Shown here piece after piece: positions 7,732 to 15,033 of a stretch of DNA of 19,847 nucleotides. Positions within the stretch are counted from its first letter, which is position 1. Each line of letters starts with the position of its first letter. The notes under the pieces were generated by a model that was given only the letters and a program-made list of their open reading frames with translations, was not told the DNA's origin and ran no database searches. A program made the translations under genes and the position numbers. This DNA is from JABFRZ01 sp036376275 (GTDB lineage: Bacteria > Planctomycetota > UBA1135 > GCA-002686595), in the NCBI GenBank assembly GCA_036376275.1, contig DASVAP010000098.1:1-19847 (forward strand), given 5' to 3'.

Positions 7732-9798
7732 CTACAGGTGGGCCGAAAGGGTGAAGCCTAGCACGCGCGGCGCGCCGCTCTCCCCCACGAAGCTGTTCGG
7801 ATCGGAGGGATTCGCCTGGAAGGCGGTCGGCACGTACTCCTCGTCGAAGGCGTTCTGGATCCACAGGTCGAGCCCGAGGCGCCCGCGCACGAGGCCAAGC
7901 CCGGCGTTGACGAGGTCGTAGGAGTCGCCCGCCAGGTTGCTCGTGTCGTAGGAGAAGTCGCCGACGTTCTGGTAGTCGGTGCGCACGTACCAGCGGGCCG
8001 CGCCGTCCAGCGCGTGCTCGTAGCGCAGGCCGAGGGTCCAGGTCGTCTCCGGCGCCTGCGGCAGGTCCTCGCCCGTGGCGTCGATCTCCGTGTCCGCCAG
8101 GCCGAAGGCGGCGCGCGCGAAGAGCCCGTGCGGCGCGTCACCCAGGAGGCGCGTCTCGCCCTCGAGCTCCAGGCCCTGGCTCTCGGCCTCGCCCGCGTTG
8201 GCCACGTAGCCGCCGGCCATCGGATCGAAGAGGCTGACCTGCCGGTCGTCCCAGTCGACGTGGAACAGGGCCGCCGCCAGCGTGTGGCGCTCGTCGAAGG
8301 TCTGCTTCCAGCCCAGCTCGTAGGTCCAGGCCGTCTCGGCCTCGAAGCTCTCGCTGCCGGAGGGCGCGCTCAGGTTGAAGCCGCCGGCCTTGAAGCCCTT
8401 GGCGGCGCGCAGGTAGACGAGCGCGTCCTCGCGCGCGTGCCAGCTCAGGCTGGCCATCGGCAGGAGCTCGTCGAAGGTCTCGGCCTCGTCCACCGCGCCG
8501 AGCACGATCGGCCCGATGCCCGGGTCGAAGGTGTGCAGGGTGCTGGCCTCGCGCCGCTCGCGGTCGTAGCGCAGCCCGCCCTCGAGGTCGAAGGCCCCCA
8601 CCGGCACCGAGACCTGCCCGAAGGCGGCCCAGCCGGTGTCGTCGAAGTCGCCCGAGCTCGCGTCCGTGCCCTCGCTGCCCGGCGGGAAGAAGATCCCGGC
8701 CCCGCCCGGGCGCAGCTCGTTGGCGGCCGAGCTCTCGCGCTCGGAGAGCGACCCGGAGGCACCCACCTGCCAGCGCAGCGGGCCGCGCGCGACGTCGGCG
8801 CCCGTCCCGAAGCGCAGCTCCTGGTAGAGGTAGTCCTGCCGCTCCCGGGCCGTGCGGCGCACGCCGTCGACCGGCGTGAAGTCGAAGTCCGAGAGCTCCA
8901 GGGCGTCCCAGCTCTGGTAGGCCGAGACCGAGGTGAAGTCGTGCTGGTCGCCGAGCACGCGCCACACGAGCGCGGGCGAGTACACGTCGCGCTCGGCCTT
9001 GCCCTCGAAGTCCTGGTCGATCTGGTGCGACTCGTTGCGCAGGCCGGTGATCCCGAAGGCCGGCACGTCCTCCAGGAAGTTCAGCGCGAAGCCGCCGTCA
9101 CGGGCGCGCTCCCCGAACAGCGAGAAGTCGAGCTCGGAGCTCGCGCTGGGCGCGTAGAGCAGCCGCCCGCGCCCGAAGGAGCCGTGGCGGTCGTCCACGT
9201 CGTTCCCGCTGAAGCGGTTGTCGCTGAAGCCGTCGCGCTCGGAGGTGAACAGCGCCAGGTCGGCCGCGAGGCTGGGCGTGAGCGGGCCCGAGAAGCCGCC
9301 CGAGAGCTCGCGCAGGTCGTGGCTGCCGGCCCCCACGCCCACGTCGAAGCGCGGCTCCGCCGCCGGCCGCCGGCCGCGCACGTGGATCAGGCCGCCCAGC
9401 GCGTTCTTGCCGTACAGCGTGCCCTGCGGCCCGCGCAGGAGCTCCAGGCTCTCGACCCCGACCAGCGGCAGGTTCGTGCCGCCGAAGCCGAACTGCGGGA
9501 CGTCGTCCACGTAGGTGATCACGGCCGGGTCGCCCAGACCGCTGCCGATCCCGCGCACGAAGGGGAACGAGAGCCGGCGCGAGGTGAACTCGGACACGAA
9601 CACGTTCGGCACGCGCGCGACCGCGTCGTGCACCGTGAGCAGGCGCTCGAGCTCGAGCTCGCGGCCGTCGAGCGCGCTGACCGCCAGCGGCACGTCGGCC
9701 AGCGCCTCGCTCTGCTTGCGGGCCGTGACGAGGGTCTCTTCCTCGCCCGCGCCGGAGGCCAGCAGGGCCGCGATCCACAGGGTGGGGTCGGAGAGCAT
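7732..9798 (-). CDS. TonB-dependent outer membrane receptor
   Basis: A 688-residue protein. After a short hydrophobic N-terminus (LWIAALLASG) comes EEETLVTARK, which resembles a TonB box. The plug domain (about 22-145) follows, with VPLAVSALDGREL, LELLRGPQGTLYGKNALGG and the VRGIGSG segment; the rest (about 150-688) is beta-barrel with alternating aromatic strands and a carboxyl end GFTLSAHL. Such receptors carry scarce or bulky ligands (siderophores, glycans, cobalamin, aromatics) across the outer membrane using TonB energy. It is of ordinary length. The signal peptide is short and the final residue is Leu, not the usual Phe, so membrane targeting by signal or BamA recognition is slightly atypical. 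The upstream 78-base gap lacks a good ribosome-binding site. It leads the tightly packed part of the operon. The ligand is unknown. Confidence 0.93.
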   Translation of the reverse strand: MLSDPTLWIAALLASGAGEEETLVTARKQSEALADVPLAVSALDGRELELERLLTVHDAVARVPNVFVSEFTSRRLSFPFVRGIGSGLGDPAVITYVDDVPQFGFGGTNLPLVGVESLELLRGPQGTLYGKNALGGLIHVRGRRPAAEPRFDVGVGAGSHDLRELSGGFSGPLTPSLAADLALFTSERDGFSDNRFSGNDVDDRHGSFGRGRLLYAPSASSELDFSLFGERARDGGFALNFLEDVPAFGITGLRNESHQIDQDFEGKAERDVYSPALVWRVLGDQHDFTSVSAYQSWDALELSDFDFTPVDGVRRTARERQDYLYQELRFGTGADVARGPLRWQVGASGSLSERESSAANELRPGGAGIFFPPGSEGTDASSGDFDDTGWAAFGQVSVPVGAFDLEGGLRYDRERREASTLHTFDPGIGPIVLGAVDEAETFDELLPMASLSWHAREDALVYLRAAKGFKAGGFNLSAPSGSESFEAETAWTYELGWKQTFDERHTLAAALFHVDWDDRQVSLFDPMAGGYVANAGEAESQGLELEGETRLLGDAPHGLFARAAFGLADTEIDATGEDLPQAPETTWTLGLRYEHALDGAARWYVRTDYQNVGDFSYDTSNLAGDSYDLVNAGLGLVRGRLGLDLWIQNAFDEEYVPTAFQANPSDPNSFVGESGAPRVLGFTLSAHL

Positions 9799-9876
9799 GG
9801 GGGTGAGCAGGGAGGACGGCGGAGCCGGGCCGGCAGGCGAGCCGGGGCGCAGGCCCCCGGAGGCCGACCGGAGCTC
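9799..9876 (-). other. Gap between propeller gene and receptor gene
   Basis: This 78-base gap is the longest between the co-directional genes of the left half. It contains only short GC-rich inverted repeats, for example GGCC arms at 9852-9865, and no T-tract, so no convincing terminator. No clear -35/-10 pair or ribosome-binding site was seen before the receptor start. Transcription may continue from the propeller gene, or a separate receptor promoter of unfamiliar form may be here. Confidence 0.35.
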
Positions 9877-11055
9877 TCAGGGACGGTGGTCGAGGGCGGC
9901 CAGCTCGCCGGCGTGGTTGCGCGCGTAGATCACGCCATTGGCCAGCACGGGCACGGTCCAGCAGATCCCGCCGTCGAAGACCTTGGTGCGCGCCAGCTCC
10001 TTGAACTCGCTCGGCGCGGCCTCGGCCACGATCAGCTCGCCGTCCTCGGAGATCACGATCAGGCGCCCGTCGGCGATCGACAGCGAGCCCTGCCCCAGGC
10101 CGCGCGTGCGCCAGCGCTCCTTGCCCTCCAGGTCGATGCACTTCAGGACCTTGTCGTCGAAGCCGTAGAGGTGCCCCTCCCACGGCACGGCGCCGGACAT
10201 CTGGTTGCGCATGACCTTGCTCTCCCAGACGATCTTGGGCTCGGCCCCGGCCAGGTCGACCAGCGCGCAGCCGTGGTCGTAGCCCGAGGAGATGAACACG
10301 CGCTCGCCGAAGACCAGCGGCGTCATCGCGTTCACGTCGTACTGGGTCTTCCAGGGGAGCAGCGCGCGCTCGGCCCCGTCCTCGGGCGACAGCACGACCA
10401 GCCCCGCGCCCGCGAAGACCGCCAGCGCGTCCTTCCCGCCCAGGGCCAGCTCGATCGGGGTCGAGTAGGCATCGCCGTAGCCCTTCTTCGTCTTCCACAG
10501 CGGCTTGCCGCTCTTGCGGTCGAAGGCGATCACGCGCCCGTAGTTCAGGATCAGCGCATCGCCGCGCACCAGCGGCGAGGCCGAGAAGCCCCACTGCGGC
10601 ACGTCGAGCTCGAACTCGGCCTTGGCGTCCTTCTCCCACACCACCGAGCCGTCCTTGGCGCGCAGGCAGAAGAGCTTGCCCTCGCGCTCGGAGACGTAGA
10701 CGTATTCGCCCTCCACGCTCGGCGTCGTCAGCGTGCCGCCACCGTGGTAGAGGTCCATCAGCTTGGAGGGGAAGGCGTGCGTCCACACCTCCTCCCCGCT
10801 CAGCGCGTCGAGGCAGAACACCAGGTCCTGCTCCAGCTCCTTGTCGTGCCCCAGGGTGTAGAGCCGGTTCCCGACCACGGCGACCGAGGAGTAGCCCAGC
10901 CCCAGCTCGCTGCGCCACAGCTCGCCCTTCGGCTTGGCGCTCCAGCCGCGCTCCCTGGAGACCCCCGTGCGGGCGGGGCCGCCCCACTGGGGCCAGTCGT
11001 CGGGGGTCCCGAGCGGGAGGGCGGTGAGGAGCAGGGCGAGGAAGGTCGGGGGCAT
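9877..11055 (-). CDS. Secreted PQQ-like beta-propeller protein
   Basis: A 392-residue protein, start ATG at 11055, with a signal peptide (MPPTFLALLLTALPLG, cleavage before or near DDWPQWGG). Propeller blades follow, for example VFCLDALSGEEVWTH, FCLRAKDGSVVWEK, IAFDRKSGKPLWKT and KCIDLEGKERW. It resembles the other two propeller proteins of the cluster in design but is shorter and has no extra domain. It probably acts in the periplasm. The frame is open for over 450 codons upstream, but that part is the antisense of the sulfatase-fold gene and is Arg/His/Ala-rich, so it is excluded. It lies 78 bases upstream of the receptor on the same strand and could be the first gene of the long operon; its leader contains a strong hairpin and a TATCCT motif shared with the sugar-binding protein gene. 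Confidence 0.88.
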   Translation of the reverse strand: MPPTFLALLLTALPLGTPDDWPQWGGPARTGVSRERGWSAKPKGELWRSELGLGYSSVAVVGNRLYTLGHDKELEQDLVFCLDALSGEEVWTHAFPSKLMDLYHGGGTLTTPSVEGEYVYVSEREGKLFCLRAKDGSVVWEKDAKAEFELDVPQWGFSASPLVRGDALILNYGRVIAFDRKSGKPLWKTKKGYGDAYSTPIELALGGKDALAVFAGAGLVVLSPEDGAERALLPWKTQYDVNAMTPLVFGERVFISSGYDHGCALVDLAGAEPKIVWESKVMRNQMSGAVPWEGHLYGFDDKVLKCIDLEGKERWRTRGLGQGSLSIADGRLIVISEDGELIVAEAAPSEFKELARTKVFDGGICWTVPVLANGVIYARNHAGELAALDHRP

Positions 11056-11073
11056 CGAGGGGGGCGGGGCCGG

Positions 11074-11090
11074 GCGCCGCGGGGCGGCGC
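11074..11090 (-). other. Perfect GC hairpin in the leader of the propeller operon
   Basis: Arms GCGCCGC and GCGGCGC are perfect 7-base complements around a 3-base loop. On the minus strand the hairpin would end 18 bases before the ATG at 11055, within the probable mRNA leader. There is no T-tract after it, so it is unlikely to be a simple terminator. It might stabilise the leader or affect translation; chance is possible in DNA this GC-rich. Confidence 0.4.
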
Positions 11091-11110
11091 TGGAGGGTGG
11101 AGGGGTCCGA

Positions 11111-11120
11111 GAGGATAGCC
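11111..11120 (-). promoter_or_regulatory. GGCTATCCTC motif, second copy
   Basis: The same ten bases as at 16001-16010, again upstream of a minus-strand operon and again within a divergent intergenic region. TATCCT would place transcription start near 11105, giving a leader of about 50 bases that includes the hairpin at 11074-11090. Confidence 0.35.
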
Positions 11121-11178
11121 CCGACTCCGCGCGCGCGAGCTTGACCCGCCCGCGTGGACGGGTTTTCTTTGCGTCAAC

Positions 11179-12567
11179 GTGCGCTTCCCGATGCTTCGCG
11201 CTCGCCACGGCGCACGCGCCACCCGCCTGGTCGCGCCCCTGACGCTGGCGCTGGCGCTGACCTGCGCCTGCGGGCGCGCCCCGCGCGGGCCGAACCTGAT
11301 CCTGATCTCGGTCGACACGCTGCGCGCCGACCGGCTCGGCTGCTACGGCTACCCGCGCCCCACCTCGCCCTTCCTCGACCGCGAGACGCGGGGCGGCGTC
11401 CTGTTCGAGGACGCCACGGCCACCTCCTCCTGGACCTATCCCTCGCACGCCTCGCTCTTCACCGGGCTCTATCCGAGCCGCAACGGCGCCACCGAGCTGA
11501 AGCAGCGCCTGCGGCCCGAGGTGGCGAGCCTGGCCGAGTGGCTCGGGGCGCGCGGCTGGCAGGCCGACGGGGTGGTCTCGAGCACGCTGTTCCTGGGCTA
11601 CGGGCTGGAGCGCGGCTTCGCGGAGCTCGAGCACGTCGAGCCCGGCGGACCCGAGCCCTCGGCCGTGACCGAGCGGGCCATCGCCTGGCTGCGCGGGCGC
11701 GATCGCACGCGGCCCTTCTTCCTGCTGGTCCACTACCTCGACCCGCACTCCGACTACTCGTCGCTGCCGGAGCACGAGGCGCCCTTCCGCGAGCCCTACG
11801 CGGGCCCCGCGACCGGCACGAGCGAGCAGCTCTTCCAGCACGTGCGCGGCTTCCTGCGCTTCGACGCGGCCGACGCGCGGCACCTGTCGAACCTCTACGA
11901 CGCCGGCGTGCGCCAGCAGGACGCCGAGCTCGAGAAGCTCTTCGCCTTCCTGGGCGCGGACGGGCTGCGCGCGGACACCGTGATCGTCCTGACCTCGGAC
12001 CATGGCGAGGAGTTCCTCGAGCACGGCGGCGTGATGCACGGCCTGGCGCAGTACGAGGAGTCGGTGCGCGTGCCGCTCGTCCTGTGGGGCCCGGGCGTCC
12101 CGGCCGGCGTGCGCGTGCCCGCGCCGGTCTCGCTGGTCGACGTGATGCCGACCGTGCTCGACCTGCTGGGCCAGCCGGTGCCGCCGGACCTGGACGGGAT
12201 CTCGCTGCGCCCGCTGTGGGAGCGCCCGGAGACCGCCGCCGAGCGCGCGCTGTTCGTCGAGGCCGACATGGACCCGCCCGGTCCGACGGCGCGCACGATG
12301 GTCCCCGGCGACGACCTGGCCGTGCGGCGCGGGCGCTACAAGCTCGTGCTCGACCCGCGCACGGACACGGCGCGGCTCTTCGACCTGGCCGCCGATCCGC
12401 GCGAGGAGCGCGACGTGGCCGCCGACCATGCGGACCTGGTCCGAGCGCTGCGCGGCGAGCTCGAGCGCTTCCGGGCCCGCAAGGTCGAGTCCGGCCCGGC
12501 CGCGCCGCTCGACGAGGAGGACCTGCGCAAGCTGCAGGGCCTCGGCTACGCCGGCGAGGACGAGTGA
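11179..12567 (+). CDS. Sulfatase-superfamily hydrolase/transferase with Thr at the nucleophile position
   Basis: A 462-residue alkaline-phosphatase-superfamily protein. Metal-site motifs are NLILISVDTLRADRLGCYG (Asp46) and TSDHGEEFLEHG (Asp274, His275). At the place where sulfatases carry C/S-x-P-x-R, it has TYPSHASLFTG: Thr86 takes the formylglycine site and His90 replaces the Arg. Thr nucleophiles occur in phosphodiesterase, LtaS and phosphoethanolamine-transferase branches, so phosphoester chemistry is more likely than sulfate removal. The N-terminus (LVAPLTLALALTCAC) is a signal sequence, probably lipoprotein, with a non-ideal lipobox. The start is GTG 11179 or ATG 11191; neither has a clear ribosome-binding site. 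It is a single gene, divergent from the propeller operon and convergent on the ABC permease, with 9 bases between the two stops. Confidence 0.87.
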   Translation: MRFPMLRARHGARATRLVAPLTLALALTCACGRAPRGPNLILISVDTLRADRLGCYGYPRPTSPFLDRETRGGVLFEDATATSSWTYPSHASLFTGLYPSRNGATELKQRLRPEVASLAEWLGARGWQADGVVSSTLFLGYGLERGFAELEHVEPGGPEPSAVTERAIAWLRGRDRTRPFFLLVHYLDPHSDYSSLPEHEAPFREPYAGPATGTSEQLFQHVRGFLRFDAADARHLSNLYDAGVRQQDAELEKLFAFLGADGLRADTVIVLTSDHGEEFLEHGGVMHGLAQYEESVRVPLVLWGPGVPAGVRVPAPVSLVDVMPTVLDLLGQPVPPDLDGISLRPLWERPETAAERALFVEADMDPPGPTARTMVPGDDLAVRRGRYKLVLDPRTDTARLFDLAADPREERDVAADHADLVRALRGELERFRARKVESGPAAPLDEEDLRKLQGLGYAGEDE

Positions 12568-12580
12568 CTCGAGGAGTCAC
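12564..12580. terminator. Compact hairpin at convergent gene ends
   Basis: The sequence GTGACTCGAGGAGTCAC is a perfect inverted repeat with 7-base arms and a 3-base loop. It contains the TGA of the sulfatase-fold gene on the plus strand (12565-12567) and the TGA of the permease on the minus strand (12579-12577). It could serve as a two-way terminator or RNA 3'-end protector. There is no T-tract, so intrinsic termination is uncertain. Confidence 0.45.
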
Positions 12581-13527
12581 CCCTCCCGCTGCCGCACGCG
12601 ATCCAGGGCCACCGCGGCGACGATGATCGCCCCCGTGACGACCTCCTGGACCCAGTTGTCGAGCCCCAGCTTGGTGCAGCCGTTGTCCACCACCGTCATC
12701 AGCAACGCCCCGACCAGCGTGCCCGCGATCGAGCCCTCGCCGCCCGCCAGCGAGGCGCCGCCGATCACCGCCGCGGCGATGCACTTCAGCTCGTAGCCCT
12801 GGGCCGGGGTCGGGTCGCCCATCGAGAGGTAGGAGAGCTGCAGCACCGCCGCGACGCCCGCGCAGCCGGCGCCCAGCACGTACACGCCGAGCTTCGTGCG
12901 CGCCACGCGCACGCCGCACAGGCGCGCCGTCTCCTCGCTCGAGCCGATCGCCACCGCGTGGCGGCCGAAGACCGTGTGGCGCAGCGCCAGGGCGGCCAGC
13001 CCGGCCACGCCCAGCAGCACCCACACGCCCCAGGCCAGGCCCAGGAACCCCTCGCCGCTCACCATCAGCGCCGCCAGCCACCCGGTCGAGCCCGGGTAGA
13101 CCGGCTGGTTGTCGCCCAGGCCCTTGGCCAGCCCGCGCAGCGCGCCCCACAGCCCGAGCGTGACGACGAAGGGCGAGAGCGGCAGGCGCAGGAGCGTGCC
13201 CGTCACCAGGACCCCGATCAGGGCCCCCGCCGCGGCTCCCGCGGCCACCGCCGCCAGCGCCGCGTCGAGCGGCGTCCCGCCCGCGCGCAGCACCAGCGCC
13301 CCCACCATCGTCCCGAGCGCGATGGTCGAGCCCACCGAGAGGTCGATCCCGCCCGCGACGATGATCCAGGTCGCGCCCACGGCCGCCGTGCCCACCACCG
13401 CGGTCTGCAGCAGCATCAGCTCGAGGTTGGCCCAGCTCGTGAAGCTCGCGCCGGCCAGCAGCGCGAAGAGCAGATAGGTGGCGACGAGGCCGAGCAGCGG
13501 ACCGAGACGTCGCAGCAGCGGGCTCAC
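12577..13527 (-). CDS. Sugar ABC transporter permease (RbsC/BPD_transp_2 type)
   Basis: A 316-residue, highly hydrophobic protein with about 8-10 membrane helices. It carries the family landmarks GGIDLSVGSTIALG (residues near 60), SSEETARLCGVRVARTKLG, and GGASLAGGEGSIAGTLVGA near the C-terminus. These are typical of the membrane subunit of ribose, xylose, galactose and autoinducer-2 importers; two copies form the channel. The GTG start at 13527 overlaps the ATPase TGA by 4 bases (GTGA), indicating translational coupling. It is the last gene of the three-gene transporter operon, and the only permease, so it should work as a homodimer. The exact sugar cannot be read from sequence. Confidence 0.93.
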   Translation of the reverse strand: MSPLLRRLGPLLGLVATYLLFALLAGASFTSWANLELMLLQTAVVGTAAVGATWIIVAGGIDLSVGSTIALGTMVGALVLRAGGTPLDAALAAVAAGAAAGALIGVLVTGTLLRLPLSPFVVTLGLWGALRGLAKGLGDNQPVYPGSTGWLAALMVSGEGFLGLAWGVWVLLGVAGLAALALRHTVFGRHAVAIGSSEETARLCGVRVARTKLGVYVLGAGCAGVAAVLQLSYLSMGDPTPAQGYELKCIAAAVIGGASLAGGEGSIAGTLVGALLMTVVDNGCTKLGLDNWVQEVVTGAIIVAAVALDRVRQREG

Positions 13528-15014
13528 GCACCCCTCCGGCCGGTCATGGCGCGCGCCAGCTCGTGCTCCGACAGCTCGGCCACGGGCCGCGCCGGCCCCA
13601 GCTCGCCGCGACACATCACGGCGATGCGGTCGCACACGCCGAGCAGCTCCGGCAGGTAGCTCGAGGCCAGCAGCACCGCGCGCCCGCGGCGGTGCGCCAG
13701 CTCGTCGATCCAGGCGTAGAGCTCGGCCCGCGCGCCCACGTCGACGCCACGCGTCGGCTCGTCGAGCAGCAGCACGTCGACCTCGGCCGCGAGCAGCCGC
13801 GCCAGGGCGACCTTCTGCTGGTTGCCGCCCGAGAGCGCCCCCACCGGCTGGTGCGGCCCGGTGCAGCGCACGCGCAGGGCATCGATCCAGGGCTGCGCGC
13901 GCGCCGCGAGGGCGCGCGGGCTGACCAGGCCGCGCCGGCCGAGGCGCGGCAGGAGCAGGTTCTCGGCCAGGGAGCGCGCGCGCATCAGGCCCTCGCCCTT
14001 GCGGTCCTCGCTGAGGAAGCCCGTGCCGCCCCGCCAGCGCTCGGCCGGCGTGCGCGGCCCCTCCAGGGCGCCGATGCGCAGCTTGCCCGCGCGCACGACG
14101 TCGAGCCCGAAGAGCGCGCGCAGGAGCTCGGTGCGCCCGGCACCGACCAGCCCCGCCAGGCCCAGCACCTTGCCGCGGCGCAGCTCGAGCGTGGCCGCGC
14201 GCGGCAGGCGCGTGCCGGCCAGCGCTTCGATGCGCAGCACGACCTCGCCCGGCGCGGCCGGGCCGCGCGGGTAGAGCGACTCGACGCCGCGCCCGACCAT
14301 GGCGGCGACGAGCGCGTCCGGGTCGGTCTCGTCCAGCGCTCCGCTCGCCACCGAGCGCCCGTCGCGCAGCACGGTGTAGCGCGTGCACAGCGCGAAGACC
14401 TCCTCCAGGGCGTGCGAGACGTAGACGATGCTCGTGCCGCGCGCCGCCAGGGCCCGCAACCGTTCGTGCAGGGCGGCGACGTCCGCGGGGCCGAGGCTCG
14501 AGGTCGGCTCGTCCAGCACCAGCACGCGCGCCTCCTGGGCCAGCGCGCGCGCGATCTCGACCCGCTGGCGGTCGGCGGGCGCCAGCGTGCCGGCCGGACG
14601 GTCCGGGTCGAGCTCGCCGCCGACCTCGGCCAGGGCCGCGCGCGCGCGCGCCGCGAGCGCCGCGCGCGCGACGAAGGGCCCGCGGCGCGGCTCGCAGCCG
14701 AGCAGCACGTTCTCGGCCACCGAGAGGTGCGGGGCCAGGGCCAGCTCCTGGTGGATCATCGCCAGGCCCCGCCGACGCGCCTCGAGCGGCGAGCGCGGGG
14801 CGTAGGCGGCGCCGTCGAGCTCCATCGTGCCGGCGTCGGGCGCCAGCGCGCCCGCCAGGACGTTCATCAGGGTCGACTTGCCGGCCCCGTTCTCGCCCAC
14901 CAGGGCGTGCAGCTCGCCGGGCCCGAGCTCGAGCTCCACGCCATCGAGCGCGCGCGTGGCGCCGAAGCGCCGCGCCAGGCCGCGCGCGACGAGCCGCGGA
15001 GCCGACCCGCTCAT
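13524..15014 (-). CDS. Sugar ABC transporter ATP-binding protein, double domain (RbsA/MglA type)
   Basis: A 496-residue protein with two ABC domains. The first has Walker A GENGAGKST (40-48), signature LAPADRQRVEIA (144-155) and Walker B VLVLDEPTSS (164-173). The second has GLVGAGRTE (288-296) in place of a standard Walker A, signature LSGGNQQKVALA (394-405) and LLLDEPTRGVDVG (415-427). The degenerate second P-loop with Arg for Lys is normal in the RbsA/MglA/XylG family, so it is not damage. It powers import with the permease and the binding lipoprotein. The ATG at 15014 is 19 bases after the binding-protein stop; no strong ribosome-binding site is visible. An alternating CG-rich stretch near 14638-14672 encodes an Ala/Arg helix. 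Confidence 0.95.
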   Translation of the reverse strand: MSGSAPRLVARGLARRFGATRALDGVELELGPGELHALVGENGAGKSTLMNVLAGALAPDAGTMELDGAAYAPRSPLEARRRGLAMIHQELALAPHLSVAENVLLGCEPRRGPFVARAALAARARAALAEVGGELDPDRPAGTLAPADRQRVEIARALAQEARVLVLDEPTSSLGPADVAALHERLRALAARGTSIVYVSHALEEVFALCTRYTVLRDGRSVASGALDETDPDALVAAMVGRGVESLYPRGPAAPGEVVLRIEALAGTRLPRAATLELRRGKVLGLAGLVGAGRTELLRALFGLDVVRAGKLRIGALEGPRTPAERWRGGTGFLSEDRKGEGLMRARSLAENLLLPRLGRRGLVSPRALAARAQPWIDALRVRCTGPHQPVGALSGGNQQKVALARLLAAEVDVLLLDEPTRGVDVGARAELYAWIDELAHRRGRAVLLASSYLPELLGVCDRIAVMCRGELGPARPVAELSEHELARAMTGRRGA

Positions 15015-15033
15015 GCGCGCCGCCGGGGACGGG

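Larger units (their letters stand above)
11056..11178. promoter_or_regulatory. Divergent intergenic region between propeller and sulfatase-fold genes
   Basis: This 123-base region separates the minus-strand operon from the plus-strand sulfatase-fold gene and should hold promoters for both. On the plus strand TTGACC (11141-11146) lies 17 bases before TTTCTT (11164-11169), a possible sigma-70 promoter with a good -35 and poor -10. On the minus strand TATCCT (11117-11112) could be a -10 about 60 bases before the propeller start. A hairpin lies at 11074-11090. Promoter assignment rests on weak motifs; the divergent layout is the stronger argument. Confidence 0.45.

Noticed and set aside
3886..11055. 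The propeller proteins as PQQ-dependent alcohol or sugar dehydrogenases
   Set aside because: No quinoprotein dehydrogenase features (adjacent Cys-Cys, a clear PQQ or calcium/lanthanide ligand set, or a cytochrome CxxCH) were seen, so only the fold is claimed.
5192..11118. Very long plus-strand frames opposite the propellers and the receptor (909 and 1034 codons)
   Set aside because: They are rich in Arg, Gly, His, Val and Leu without domains, as expected for antisense frames in DNA with few stop codons; the minus-strand products have clear signals and folds.
11056..12429. Upstream extension of the propeller frame across the sulfatase-fold gene
   Set aside because: It is antisense to a well-supported gene, has no recognisable protein features, and the signal peptide at 11055 marks the true start.
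12577..14388. A 603-codon frame reading through the ATPase gene into the permease
   Set aside because: The first half is a shadow of the double-domain ATPase; the permease starts at the GTG overlapping the ATPase stop.
14638..14672. Alternating CG-rich tract
   Set aside because: It is explained by Ala/Arg codons in a helix of the ATPase; no repeat unit of note.
13821..15000. Loss of a standard Walker A in the second half of the sugar ATPase
   Set aside because: GLVGAGRTE in place of a GK[ST] motif is normal for the RbsA/MglA family, not a defect.
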